A stretch of 64,000 bases of DNA from an uncultured Gemmatimonadota bacterium (GCA_946478895.1 CAMLDY010000001.1:84790-148789), one strand, 5' to 3'; shown: positions 33,810 to 43,149, numbered from the stretch's first letter. The notes: generated by a model from the sequence alone, not told the origin. Numbers and translations are program-made.

Positions 33810-34877
33810 ATGTCCGCCTCCACATCCTCGCTCAAGACTCTCAGAGATGCGCTGAAGCGCCGTTCATTCGACGGCGCTTATTACATCCTGGGGGAGGACG
33901 AGTATCAGAAGGAAGACGCAGTCGGGCAGCTCATCGACGGGGCCCTGGACACGACCGCGCGCGATTTCAATCTCGATGTGCGGAGAGCAGGCGAGCTGGA
34001 TGGCGAAACGCTGGGAGTGCTGCTTTCCACTCCGCCAATGATGGCTGACCGCAGGGTGATCGTGCTTCGCGATGCGGGCTCGCTCAGGAAAGACGCTCGA
34101 AAAGTTCTGGACAATTATCTGCAGAAGCCGGCATCCGATGCGCTGTTGATACTCGTAAATGGCGTAAACTCGAAGCCCGATTCAGCGATTGTCGCGGCGA
34201 CCACACCTCTTCAGTTCGATGCGCTTACGGGAGATCGTGTGCCCCGCTGGATCGCGCACAAGGCCTCGACGGAGTTCGGGGTGGCCATAACCGAGTCGGC
34301 GATAGAGCTGCTGCAGGCAGCGGTTGGCAGCGATCTGCATCAGCTGGCCGGTGAGCTCGACAAGCTTGCGAGCTACGTAGAGGGCAGCAGCAGGGAAGTC
34401 ACCGAGGACGCCGTCAGCGCAATTGTCGGTGTCCGGCGCGGCGAGACCCAGTCGGACCTTCTGGATGCTGTCGCCGACCGCAACGTGGGCCGCGCGCTGG
34501 AGCTAATTCCGCACGTGCTGGCGCAGCCGAAAACAACGGGCGTCTCAATCGTCATGGGATTGTCCACCCAGATGATCGCAATCGCCTGGGGTCGCGCCCG
34601 ACTCGACGAAGGGATTCCGCGGGGCCGGCTTGCCCAGGAATACTTTGATCTGCTCAGAGAAACAGGGGCCTTTACGGGGCGACCGTGGGGATCGGCGACT
34701 GCCGTCTGGGCTCGCGGCGCCGAGCGCTGGACGCGTGAGTCCCTCGATCGCGCACTCGACACCCTCCTCGAAGCGGACGTCGCGCTCAAGGAGAGTCGGG
34801 TCTCGTCTGAAGAGCAACTGCTGGCGAGCGTAGTTCTCAGCCTTTGCACTGTCGCTGAAACGGGCGCTGCCGCGTGA
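33810..34877 (+). CDS. holA: DNA polymerase III delta subunit
   Basis: A 355-residue clamp-loader subunit. The N-terminal AAA-like fold begins YYILGEDEYQKEDAV, with DGETLGVLLSTPPMMADRRVIVLRD as the next strands, and the C-terminal helical collar has LSTQMIAIAWGRARLDEG. The family signature is spread out, but length and pattern fit well. It loads the DnaN clamp with the other subunits, none of which is in this window. Confidence 0.85.
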   Translation: MSASTSSLKTLRDALKRRSFDGAYYILGEDEYQKEDAVGQLIDGALDTTARDFNLDVRRAGELDGETLGVLLSTPPMMADRRVIVLRDAGSLRKDARKVLDNYLQKPASDALLILVNGVNSKPDSAIVAATTPLQFDALTGDRVPRWIAHKASTEFGVAITESAIELLQAAVGSDLHQLAGELDKLASYVEGSSREVTEDAVSAIVGVRRGETQSDLLDAVADRNVGRALELIPHVLAQPKTTGVSIVMGLSTQMIAIAWGRARLDEGIPRGRLAQEYFDLLRETGAFTGRPWGSATAVWARGAERWTRESLDRALDTLLEADVALKESRVSSEEQLLASVVLSLCTVAETGAAA

Positions 34878-34895
34878 GTCAATAGGAGAAGCTGG

Positions 34896-35936
34896 ATGCA
34901 GAGATGGATCATTTTGTCGACCATGTTGGTGGTTTCAGCCACAGGACTCGACGCACAGGCATCGGCCCGGCCAATCGACCCCGTTTTTACGAGGGCGCAG
35001 GCCCTGGTGAGTGATGGAAACGGCGCAGCCGGCCGTGCCCTGATCGACTCGATGATTGCGGCGACGCCTTCCTCCGCGCCGTTGTATCCCCAGGCCCTTT
35101 TTTGGCGGGCGTCGCTTGCAGCGAGTGCAGCGGATGCTGAAAGCGACTATCGCCACATCGTGGTCGATTATCCGCTGGCGCCGCAGGCCGAAGACGCGCT
35201 GCTTCGCCTTGCCCAGCTCGAGTTGGCGCGAGGTGATCGTGACGGTGCGCTGGTTCATCTGCGGCGGATCCAGCGCGACTATCCGCACAGCAAGTCACTT
35301 GGACGCGCGAGCTACTGGACCGCCCGGGTGCTGTTCGAGAAGAACGACGTCCCCGCAGCCTGTGCGGCGAATGCGGCTGCGCTGTCACAATCTGATCCCG
35401 CCGAAGTCGAATTGCGGAACCAGATTCGATATCAGGGACAACGCTGCCCCGCAGTTGCCACCGCGAGTGTAACGGCGACTGCGCAGCCAACCGAGCCGGC
35501 GCCCGCAGCAGCTGTGGCGCCGAATGTTGCAAACTCCACAGTCGCGCAGGTAAAGTCGGCAGAACCTGTGCAACAGCCTTCCCCGTTCCCGGTGGCCAAC
35601 GACGCCAAACCAAGCATCGTTGATCCGGCAAAGGCGCCCCAGGCTGAAAAGCCGCAGGCTGCCTCTGACATCGCTCCAGCGAAGGCTGCCGCAACACCAG
35701 CGATTGAAGCCACCATCTATTCCGTCCAGGTTGCAGCTTACAGTCATAAGACCGACGCTGAGAAGCTCGCGTCGACGCTGAGTAATCGAGGTTATGCAGC
35801 GCGCGTCGATGGGGTGGTCGCGCCGTTCCGGGTAAGAATCGGCCGCTACGCGACCAACAGTGAAGCAGAAGACGCATTGAAGAAAATCAAGGCGAAGCAC
35901 ATGGATGGATTCGTGGCCAGAGTAACCGAGCGGTGA
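34896..35936 (+). CDS. SPOR-domain protein with TPR-like repeats, exported
   Basis: A 346-residue protein with a signal peptide (ending GLDAQA). Residues ~30-180 are helical repeats of the YbgF/BamD-like tetratricopeptide kind. A Pro/Ala-rich linker follows, then a SPOR domain at about 272-345 (YSVQVAAYSHKTDAEKL, YAARVDG, FRVRIGRYATNSEAEDAL). SPOR domains bind denuded peptidoglycan at division sites. It may help envelope constriction or coordination. AGGAGAAGC lies just before the ATG; it overlaps mutS by GTGA. Confidence 0.85.
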   Translation: MQRWIILSTMLVVSATGLDAQASARPIDPVFTRAQALVSDGNGAAGRALIDSMIAATPSSAPLYPQALFWRASLAASAADAESDYRHIVVDYPLAPQAEDALLRLAQLELARGDRDGALVHLRRIQRDYPHSKSLGRASYWTARVLFEKNDVPAACAANAAALSQSDPAEVELRNQIRYQGQRCPAVATASVTATAQPTEPAPAAAVAPNVANSTVAQVKSAEPVQQPSPFPVANDAKPSIVDPAKAPQAEKPQAASDIAPAKAAATPAIEATIYSVQVAAYSHKTDAEKLASTLSNRGYAARVDGVVAPFRVRIGRYATNSEAEDALKKIKAKHMDGFVARVTER

Positions 35937-38554
35937 GTCGCGCGGCATCAACTCCGTTGATGCAGCAGTACAGGGAGATCAAGTCGCGTCACCAGGACGC
36001 GATTCTGTTCTTCCGAATGGGCGATTTCTACGAGATGTTCTATGAGGATGCGGAAGTCGCGTCCAGGACTCTCGGCCTGACGCTCACATCCCGGAACAAT
36101 GGCGGAGCGAGCGAAGTTCCGCTGGCCGGTGTCCCGGTCAAAGCGGCCGGCGAATATCTGCGCCGGCTGGTCCAGCACGGATTTCGGGTCTCGATTTGCG
36201 AGCAGACCGAAGATCCGAGGCTGGCAAAGGGGATCGTCAAGCGCGAAGTCGTTGAGACGATCACGCCAGGCGCGGCGTTCTCCGACGATCTGCTCGATGG
36301 CAACCGCAACAACTACCTGTGTGCATTGGCACGGGCCGAATCGCGCGTGGGGATTGCCGCGGCGGACCTGTCCACGGGAGAGCTTCGCCTCACCATCGTC
36401 CGCGTCAGCGATCTGGAACCCGCACTTTCCAGGTTCAACCCGCGCGAGGTGATCGTCTCGCGCGCGGATGAACTCGGCAGATTCGTCAGAGGACCAGCCG
36501 GCGAGGAAGGCCCGATGCTTACCGAGCGCGATCCGTGGGAATTCGACACCAGCCTCGGCCGCGATCAGCTGATCGACCATTTCCGGGTAGCGTCGCTGGA
36601 GTCGTTTGGTATCGACGAGGGTTCTGACGCAGCTGCTGTCGGTGCGAGCGGCGCGCTTCTCCGCTATTTGCGCGAGCTCCAGCCGTCGGGAATCTCGCAT
36701 CTGGCCCGACCGAGATTCGAGCGGCCGGAGGGGATACTGCCTCTCGACGAGATGACGCGTCGCAATCTCGAGCTGACCGAATCGTTGCGCGGCGGTGAGA
36801 CGCCAGGGACGCTGCTCGGCGTCCTCGACCGCACTCTCACGCCGATGGGGTCGCGCCTGCTGAGACAGTGGATTCTGGCGCCACTGGTCGATCGGGCTGC
36901 AATCGAGGATCGACTCGATGCAGTCGCTTCTCTCAGCGACAACCTGCTGCGCTCGGCGTTGCGGGAGGCACTCGATGGAGTGCGGGACATCGAGCGTCTT
37001 GCCGGGAAAGCAGCGGTAGGTCGCGCTTCGCCGCGGGAGATGCGCTCGCTCGGCGACTCCATTGCCAGACTACCGGCGGTGCAATCGGCTCTCGACCGGG
37101 CGAGCACCGAGCGCGGTGCATTCGAGCGCCACCTCGGTCGATGGGATGGCTGCGCGGATCTATGCGACGACATTCTCGGGACTCTTGTCGACAGGCCGCC
37201 GGTTGTAATCGGTGACGAGCCGAGCATCCGCCCGGCGCTCGATGCGTCACTCGACGAGTGGCGGTCTCTGCGCGATGGAGGAAAGGACGCCATTGCACGA
37301 ATTCAAAGCGATGAACGCACCCGAACCGGCATCAACTCGCTCAAGGTCGGCTACAACAAGGTGTTCGGATACTTCATCGAGATCTCGAACAGCAATTCCC
37401 ACCTCGTGCCCCAGGATTACCAGAGGCGCCAGACTCTTGCCGGGGCCGAACGCTACGTCACGCCGTCTCTCAAGGAGTATGAGGAAAGAGTACTGACGGC
37501 GGCAGAACAAGTCGAGACGCGTGAGCGGGAGCTGTTCGAGTCACTGCGAGGGAGGGTCGGCTCGCAAGTCGCGCGGCTCCAGGCAGTAGCGCAGCTCGTG
37601 GCCGAGCTTGATGTGCTCGCCTCTTTCGCGGAGGCGGCATCGCGAGAGGGCTACACGCGGCCGGAGATTGGCGACCAATTCGAGCTTGAGATCGTCGGCG
37701 GCCGGCATCCGGTAGTCGAGCGGATGATGCCGCGCGAGAAATTCATTCCGAACGATGTAGTGCTGAGCGACGACGCGCGGATGATCATTCTCACCGGGCC
37801 CAACATGGCGGGTAAGTCCACGGTGCTGCGGCAGGTCGGCTTGATCGTGCTGATGGCGCAGATCGGAAGCTTCGTGCCCGCGACGCGCGCGCGGATCGGA
37901 CTCGTCGACCGCCTGTTCACCAGGGTCGGCGCGAGCGACAATCTGGTGCGTGGTCAGTCGACTTTCATGGTGGAGATGTCCGAGACGAGCGCGATTCTGC
38001 ACACGGCGACGAAGCGAAGCCTGGTGCTGCTGGACGAGATTGGACGGGGAACGTCGACATACGATGGCATCTCCATCGCGTGGTCGGTGAGCGAGCATCT
38101 TCACAACACCGTCGGCTGCAAGACCATCTTCGCGACGCACTACCACGAGCTTACGCAGCTCGCCGACAGTTTAGTAGCAGTACGAAACTATAACGTTCAA
38201 GTGAGGGAGATCGGCGACCAGATTCTGTTCCTGCACCGGCTGCAACCAGGCGGGGCCGACCGATCCTATGGAATCGAGGTCGGGCGGCTTGCAGGACTGC
38301 CGGCGGGCGTGCTCGACCGGGCGAAGGAGTTATTGCGACTGCTCGAAGCGGAACAGATCGTGCCGCGGGCTGGGCGAATTGCGCGCGGCCGCCCGCTATC
38401 AACGGAAGACCAGCTTCCGCTCTTTGGGCTCGCGCCTCATCCGGTGGTCGACGAGCTCAGGAAACTGGATCCGAACACGATGACGCCAATCCAGGCACTC
38501 GACCTGCTTGCAAAGCTGGTCGACGAAGTAAAACGAGAAGGGGGAACGGTTTGA
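35933..38554 (+). CDS. mutS: DNA mismatch repair protein MutS
   Basis: An 873-residue mismatch-recognition ATPase. The mismatch-binding GDFYEMF (Phe32, Glu34) is in the N-terminal domain, the Walker A is GPNMAGKST near residue 622, and Walker B is LLDEIGRGTSTYDG near 700. Length fits the MutS1 type. GTG is the start, overlapping the SPOR gene. No mutL is here. It shares an overlapping run of genes with a TonB-domain lipoprotein and cystathionine beta-synthase. Confidence 0.98.
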   Translation: MSRAASTPLMQQYREIKSRHQDAILFFRMGDFYEMFYEDAEVASRTLGLTLTSRNNGGASEVPLAGVPVKAAGEYLRRLVQHGFRVSICEQTEDPRLAKGIVKREVVETITPGAAFSDDLLDGNRNNYLCALARAESRVGIAAADLSTGELRLTIVRVSDLEPALSRFNPREVIVSRADELGRFVRGPAGEEGPMLTERDPWEFDTSLGRDQLIDHFRVASLESFGIDEGSDAAAVGASGALLRYLRELQPSGISHLARPRFERPEGILPLDEMTRRNLELTESLRGGETPGTLLGVLDRTLTPMGSRLLRQWILAPLVDRAAIEDRLDAVASLSDNLLRSALREALDGVRDIERLAGKAAVGRASPREMRSLGDSIARLPAVQSALDRASTERGAFERHLGRWDGCADLCDDILGTLVDRPPVVIGDEPSIRPALDASLDEWRSLRDGGKDAIARIQSDERTRTGINSLKVGYNKVFGYFIEISNSNSHLVPQDYQRRQTLAGAERYVTPSLKEYEERVLTAAEQVETRERELFESLRGRVGSQVARLQAVAQLVAELDVLASFAEAASREGYTRPEIGDQFELEIVGGRHPVVERMMPREKFIPNDVVLSDDARMIILTGPNMAGKSTVLRQVGLIVLMAQIGSFVPATRARIGLVDRLFTRVGASDNLVRGQSTFMVEMSETSAILHTATKRSLVLLDEIGRGTSTYDGISIAWSVSEHLHNTVGCKTIFATHYHELTQLADSLVAVRNYNVQVREIGDQILFLHRLQPGGADRSYGIEVGRLAGLPAGVLDRAKELLRLLEAEQIVPRAGRIARGRPLSTEDQLPLFGLAPHPVVDELRKLDPNTMTPIQALDLLAKLVDEVKREGGTV

Positions 38555-39114
38555 GTAAATGCACGGGACTGAAAATCGCGGCTCTTCTGTCGATTACCAT
38601 TTTGACCGGGTGCAAGAAAGGCGATTCGAATCTTCCTTTCCAGACAGTCGGCAGACAACCCGATGTTGCGCCGGTGATGCTCAATAAGGAGTTGCCGTTC
38701 AGGTATCCACCCGCGCTTTACGCGCAGAAAGTTCAGGGTAACGTGACGCTGCGGATTTTCATCGACAGCCAGGGTGCGATCGTGCCGGACTCGACACGTA
38801 TTGCCGAGACGTCGGGGTTCACGGCGCTCGACTCGGCGGCAATGAAGGGATCGCGCGATCTCAAATTCGAACCGGCGAAGACGCAGGGACAGCCGGTGCC
38901 GGTCTCCATCCTGCTTCCGGTCTATTTCCGACATCCCGATGCTCCGCCACTGGCCGGGGATTCGATCATCCATCGTGATTCAACGGCGAGCAGCACCGCG
39001 CAGGCGGTCGATACCGTGCAATCGGACACCCCACAAGTGGCTTCTGCAAAGACCGTAACACCGGCCAAGAAGCCGGCGGCGAGACCTTCGACGAGGCGGA
39101 GATCCGGCCGGTGA
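38551..39114 (+). CDS. Lipoprotein with TonB C-terminal domain
   Basis: A 187-residue protein from TTG 38551 (overlapping the mutS stop as TTGA). The N-terminus is a signal ending in LTGC, a lipobox, instead of the membrane-spanning helix found in TonB. Residues ~45-130 resemble a TonB C-terminal domain (YPPALYAQKVQGNVTLRIFIDSQG, FTALDSAAMKGSRDLKFEPA), with a Thr/Ala-rich tail. Whether it energises receptors or is an adaptor protein is not known. It overlaps the next gene by GTGA. Confidence 0.75.
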   Translation: MSKCTGLKIAALLSITILTGCKKGDSNLPFQTVGRQPDVAPVMLNKELPFRYPPALYAQKVQGNVTLRIFIDSQGAIVPDSTRIAETSGFTALDSAAMKGSRDLKFEPAKTQGQPVPVSILLPVYFRHPDAPPLAGDSIIHRDSTASSTAQAVDTVQSDTPQVASAKTVTPAKKPAARPSTRRRSGR

Positions 39115-40508
39115 CGCACGAGCGCAACCGGAAACCGTACAACAACGTCCTCGAGACAATCGGCTGGACACCGCTGATCAGGCTCAACAACGTCACGCGC
39201 GGAATCCGTACCCCGATTTACGCGAAAGCAGAGTTCTACAATCCCGGCGGATCGGTGAAGGATCGAATCGGACTTCCGATCATCGAGCGTGCGGAACGGG
39301 AGGGCAAGCTCAAGCCGGGCGGCACGATCGTCGAGGGCACGAGCGGTAATACCGGAGTCGGGCTGGCAATCGCAGCAGCGTTGCGCGGCTACAAGTGCGT
39401 CTTCACCATGCCCGACAAGATGTCGCAGGAAAAGGTGCGACTGCTGAAAGCTTTCGGCGCAGATGTGATCATCACCCCGACCGCCGTTCCGCCCGATCAT
39501 CCCGACAACTACGTAATGATGGCGAAACGAATCGCGAAGGAAACCCCGAACGCGATTCTCGCGGATCAGTTCTACAATCAGGCTAACCCGGATGCACACT
39601 ATGCGACCACCGGTCCGGAGCTGTGGGAGCAGACGGAAGGCAGGATCACGCACTTCGTGGGCGCGGCTGGGACCGGGGGGACTCTGACGGGTGTGGGCCG
39701 CTACCTGAAGGAACGCAACAAGCAGATCAGAATCATTGCCGGCGATCCCGTGGGTTCGATCCTCGCCGAGTACTGGCGGAGTAAGGGGAAGAACACCATC
39801 GAGGGCGTGCCGTACAAGGTGGAAGGGATCGGGCAGGACAAGCTTCCAGGCACCCTCGATCTGAGTCTGATCGACGACTACTACACGGTGAGCGACAAGG
39901 AATCCTTCGCAATGGCGAGACGCCTCACCCGCGAAGAGGGGCTCTTCGTCGGCGGATCGTCGGGGCTCATCGCATCCGTCGCACTGAAGATCGCACGCGA
40001 GATAGATGATCCGAACGCATTGGTGGTGACGATCCTGTGCGACACCGGTGAGCGCTATCTGTCCAAGCTTTACAGCGACGAGTGGATGCGTGAGAACCAA
40101 ATGCTCGACGCTCCGAAAATTGCGCTGCACAACGTTCTGGGCCGAAAAAATGGAGGCGCGCCGGCGGTGGTGAGCGTGGCGCCGGGGGCGACGGTTCGCC
40201 AGGCGATCGGCCTGATGAGTCTGCACGATGTCTCGCAGCTGCCAGTAATGGATGGACCGAATTGCGTGGGCTCGGTGAGCGACTGGTCGCTTTCGCAGAA
40301 GAGCCTGGAGAATCCCGGGCTGCTCGACAGCACCGTCAGCGAGATCATGGATTCACCGTTTCCCATGGTCGCGTCCGACCAGCCGGTGGACAGCGTCGTC
40401 AAACTACTTTCCAAGGCGAATCCAGCGGTGCTGGTTCAGGAGCACGGCGCCGTCCAGGGAATAGTGACGCGATCCGACATGTTGCACTTCATGATGTCGC
40501 GCCAATAA
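39111..40508 (+). CDS. Cystathionine beta-synthase (PLP enzyme with CBS domains)
   Basis: A 465-residue enzyme that condenses serine (or acetylserine) with homocysteine. The PLP lysine is K50 in NPGGSVKDR, the phosphate loop GTSGNTG is near 83-90 and GAAGTGGTLTG follows; two CBS domains occupy about 335-465. It lacks the heme-binding N-terminus of the animal enzyme. An O-acetylserine-dependent cysteine synthase of the same fold is possible, but the CBS domains favour this reading. No cystathionine gamma-lyase is next to it. GTG start. Confidence 0.9.
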   Translation: MTHERNRKPYNNVLETIGWTPLIRLNNVTRGIRTPIYAKAEFYNPGGSVKDRIGLPIIERAEREGKLKPGGTIVEGTSGNTGVGLAIAAALRGYKCVFTMPDKMSQEKVRLLKAFGADVIITPTAVPPDHPDNYVMMAKRIAKETPNAILADQFYNQANPDAHYATTGPELWEQTEGRITHFVGAAGTGGTLTGVGRYLKERNKQIRIIAGDPVGSILAEYWRSKGKNTIEGVPYKVEGIGQDKLPGTLDLSLIDDYYTVSDKESFAMARRLTREEGLFVGGSSGLIASVALKIAREIDDPNALVVTILCDTGERYLSKLYSDEWMRENQMLDAPKIALHNVLGRKNGGAPAVVSVAPGATVRQAIGLMSLHDVSQLPVMDGPNCVGSVSDWSLSQKSLENPGLLDSTVSEIMDSPFPMVASDQPVDSVVKLLSKANPAVLVQEHGAVQGIVTRSDMLHFMMSRQ

Positions 40509-40521
40509 CGAGCATTATCTA

Positions 40522-41517
40522 ATGAAAATCACGGTACTCATGGGCGGGACGTCGTCCGAGCGCAACGTCTCGCTCGCCTCGGGAACGCGGATCGCTCAGG
40601 CGCTCCGTGAGAGGGGGCACGATGTTATTGCACTCGACCCCGCGCGGGGCGTCATAAGCGCGCGCGAGGAGGAAGAGCTGCGGTCGAGCAAGGTTGGAAC
40701 AGAGCCGCCGACGCTTGAATCGCTCTCGAAGTTTGCCGAGGGGACCTTTCTTCCGAACCTGACATCGATGAAGGAGATCAAGGGCGCGGATGTCGTTTTT
40801 CTCGGATTGCACGGCGGACAGGGGGAGGACGGCACGATTCAGGCGCTGCTCGACATGGCGCACGTTCGATATACCGGCAGCGGGCATCTGGCGAGCGCCC
40901 TGGCGATGGATAAAGACCTGGCGAAGCGACTGTTCCGCGCGGCCGATGTGAACACTGCCGACTGGCTAATGGCGCCCGCTTCGATCGAGCAGGTGGAAGG
41001 TATTCTCGGCCTTCCGGTCGTGGTGAAGCCCTCGAAACAGGGCTCGACAGTCGGCTTGTCCGTAGTGAAGAAACGCAGCGACCTCGCGAAAGCGATCGAG
41101 GAGGCCAGCAAGTATGACGACGAGGTCATGATCGAACGCTTCGTGCCGGGCAGGGAGCTCACGGTCGGGGTGCTCGGCGACATCGCGCTGCCGGTGGGCG
41201 AGATCATCTCGAAGCACGAGATCTATGACTACGAGTGCAAGTACACGGCGGGCATGGCGACCGAAGAGTTCCCGGCGAAGATTTCGCCTGAAGCGACTGA
41301 GCGGATCCAGCAGCAGGCGCTGGCCGCCTTCAGGGCACTGAAGCTTGGCGGTTGCGCGCGCATAGATTTCAGGTTGACGAGCGAGGGCGAGTTCTATTGT
41401 CTCGAGGCGAACACGTTGCCCGGGATGACTCAATTCAGTCTGATTCCACAGGGTGCAGCAGCGATGGGAATCAGCTTTCCCGAGCTCTGTGAGCGGATTG
41501 TGAGACTCGCGCTGTAG
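40522..41517 (+). CDS. ddl: D-alanine--D-alanine ligase
   Basis: A 331-residue ATP-grasp enzyme that makes the D-Ala-D-Ala end of peptidoglycan. MGGTSSERNVSLASG at the N-terminus binds the first D-Ala, GLHGGQGEDGTIQ is the second signature, and EANTLPGMTQFSL near the C-terminus carries metal ligands and the second D-Ala site. The ribosome binding site is weak, with 13 bases after the preceding stop. No mur genes are nearby. Confidence 0.96.
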   Translation: MKITVLMGGTSSERNVSLASGTRIAQALRERGHDVIALDPARGVISAREEEELRSSKVGTEPPTLESLSKFAEGTFLPNLTSMKEIKGADVVFLGLHGGQGEDGTIQALLDMAHVRYTGSGHLASALAMDKDLAKRLFRAADVNTADWLMAPASIEQVEGILGLPVVVKPSKQGSTVGLSVVKKRSDLAKAIEEASKYDDEVMIERFVPGRELTVGVLGDIALPVGEIISKHEIYDYECKYTAGMATEEFPAKISPEATERIQQQALAAFRALKLGGCARIDFRLTSEGEFYCLEANTLPGMTQFSLIPQGAAAMGISFPELCERIVRLAL

Positions 41518-41578
41518 CGCCCGGAACCCTTCGTTGCGCGCTGGGTCTTAGGATGTAGTCCTTGGCAGCAGGTCACCG

Positions 41579-42478
41579 ATGAGCGAGTTGTACGACGTAC
41601 CCCAGTCTCCGCGCATGACGCGCGCTGTTCAGTGGCTTCTTGGCCTGAACATCGGTGTCTATTTCCTGCAGCTGACGCTGTTCGGATCGGACACGGTATA
41701 CTCGGCGCTCGCCCTCGATCCATCCCGATTCCCCGGCAACTGGTGGACTGTCGTCACGTACATGTTCGTCCATGCCTGGCTCGCCCACCTGGCGTTCAAC
41801 ATGTTCACGTTATGGATGTTCGGGCCCAGGCTGGAGCAGGAGTGGGGCACGAGCGGGTTCGTCAAGTTCTATCTGTGGTGTGGGATAGGAGGTGCGGTCG
41901 CGCATCTGCTGTTCGCGCAGCAGACTTCGGTCATCGGCGCATCCGGCGCGATCAGCGGTGTATTGGTCGCCTACGCGCTCACCTGGCCCGACGAAGATGT
42001 CTATATCTTCGGCGTCATCCCGATGAAGTCACGCTGGCTGGTAGTGGCAATGCTGGTGATGAACATCGTGTTCGCCCTTTCGCCGGGCTCGCGAATCGAT
42101 TGGACCGCGCACGTCGGCGGAATGGCAGTCGGATGGATCTTCCTCAAGCTCTACGCAGTCGGCGGCATCAACCGCGTGCGCGGATGGGTATCGGCTGTGC
42201 CCGACGAGTCCGAGGACATGCCACGCGCCGTGCCGCGTAACCACCCGCCGATGCGCGAGAGAACGAGGGACGTCGATGATGTGGTAACGCGCAGCAACGC
42301 CGTGGTTCTGCGTGAGAGCAAGCCGCTGCAGCACGTCCCCAAGCAGGAAACGGCAAAGGAGCATGCGGCGCGGATCAATCGTGTGCTCGACAAGATCTCG
42401 CAGCAGGGCATCGAGAGCCTGACGCGCGACGAGCGGCGCCTGCTCGAGGACATGTCGCGGAAGCTGCGCGACGAATGA
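41579..42478 (+). CDS. Rhomboid family intramembrane serine protease
   Basis: A 299-residue protein with about six transmembrane helices. The nucleophile Ser is in GASGAISG (about residues 121-128) and the His in WTAHVGGMAVG (about 176-186), so the Ser-His dyad is complete. A long hydrophilic C-terminal tail of about 90 residues follows, ending with a charged helix (EKISQQ-type DKISQQGIESLTRDERRLLEDM) that is also found in other bacterial rhomboids of this type. It cleaves within membranes; an anti-sigma factor is one possible substrate. Confidence 0.9.
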   Translation: MSELYDVPQSPRMTRAVQWLLGLNIGVYFLQLTLFGSDTVYSALALDPSRFPGNWWTVVTYMFVHAWLAHLAFNMFTLWMFGPRLEQEWGTSGFVKFYLWCGIGGAVAHLLFAQQTSVIGASGAISGVLVAYALTWPDEDVYIFGVIPMKSRWLVVAMLVMNIVFALSPGSRIDWTAHVGGMAVGWIFLKLYAVGGINRVRGWVSAVPDESEDMPRAVPRNHPPMRERTRDVDDVVTRSNAVVLRESKPLQHVPKQETAKEHAARINRVLDKISQQGIESLTRDERRLLEDMSRKLRDE

Positions 42479-42481
42479 TTC

Positions 42482-42499
42482 GCGCGGATTGATCCGCGC
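42482..42499. repeat. 18-base palindrome between rhomboid and queF genes
   Basis: GCGCGGAT, TG, ATCCGCGC is a near-perfect inverted repeat lying 3 bases after the rhomboid stop and 25 before the queF ATG. There is no T-run. It could be an operator or a transcript hairpin. Confidence 0.45.
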
Positions 42500-42523
42500 C
42501 ACGCGCTGGTGCATCGTTCGGGG

Positions 42524-42928
42524 ATGCCAAGGCCAGAGCTGCTCGAGACTTTTGACAATCCATATTCGAACCGTGACTACGAGATCCACATGGATTGCTC
42601 GGAGTTCACTTCACTATGTCCGGTCGGCGGAATCGAGAGCGATGCCGAGGAGCTGGCGCTGCTCAAGGGCGGCGCGCCCGATTTCGGGACCATCCGCATC
42701 ACCTACATTCCGGCGACGCAGTGCATCGAGCTCAAGAGCCTCAAGCTGTACCTCTGGAGCTTTCGGAACGACGGAATCTTTTACGAGCGCGCGGTCAACA
42801 GAATTCTGGACGATCTGGTAGCGAGTGCCTCCCCGAAATGGATGCGAGTGGTGGGAGACTTCAACGTCAGAGGCGGCATCAAGTCCGTGATAACCGCCGT
42901 CCACGGAAAGTCGCCGGGTGTGAAGTAG
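42524..42928 (+). CDS. queF: NADPH-dependent preQ0 reductase
   Basis: A type I QueF of about 134 residues that reduces 7-cyano-7-deazaguanine to preQ1 for queuosine. The catalytic Cys32 (FTSLCP) and Asp53 (PDFGTI) are present, as is the substrate-binding CIELKSLKLYLWSFR. Between Cys and Asp there are 20 residues instead of about 6, an insertion of 14 (GGIESDAEELALLKGG). The Glu of SFRNDGIFYE is kept. I start at ATG 42524; GTG 42509 would add 5 residues. A tRNA-Phe gene follows. No other que genes are in the window. Confidence 0.93.
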   Translation: MPRPELLETFDNPYSNRDYEIHMDCSEFTSLCPVGGIESDAEELALLKGGAPDFGTIRITYIPATQCIELKSLKLYLWSFRNDGIFYERAVNRILDDLVASASPKWMRVVGDFNVRGGIKSVITAVHGKSPGVK

Positions 42929-42939
42929 CCCAAACACGG

Positions 42940-42968
42940 TTGATAACACGCATCAAGGCGTTTTAATT
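42940..42968 (+). promoter_or_regulatory. Sigma-70-type promoter of the tRNA gene
   Basis: TTGATA (42940-42945), 17-base spacer, TTAATT (42963-42968). The predicted start is near 42975, about 20 bases before the tRNA 5' end, which leaves a leader for RNase P to remove. Confidence 0.55.
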
Positions 42969-42994
42969 GTTGCATCCGGAGCCTGGCTCCGCCC

Positions 42995-43067
<73 letters not shown>

Positions 43068-43078
43068 TCGCCCACAAA

Positions 43079-43115
43079 AAAAGCGCTCACCTGTATGGTG
43101 AGCGCTTTTCTTTTT
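43079..43115. terminator. Bidirectional intrinsic terminator after tRNA-Phe
   Basis: AAAAGCGCTCACC (43079-43091) pairs with GGTGAGCGCTTTT (43097-43109) around a five-base loop, followed by C and a T-run. The A-run on the other side lets it serve the minus-strand M28 peptidase gene as well. Confidence 0.93.
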
Positions 43116-43149
43116 CTTGATCCTTCGTCGTCGAGATCGAGTCGTCAGG

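Noticed and set aside
34630..34833. Small plus-strand frame in holA
   Set aside because: Shadow frame in another reading phase of a well-supported gene.
38922..40226. 434-codon minus-strand frame opposite the cystathionine beta-synthase gene
   Set aside because: Long antisense frames are common at this GC content. It has no motif and the plus-strand gene is certain.
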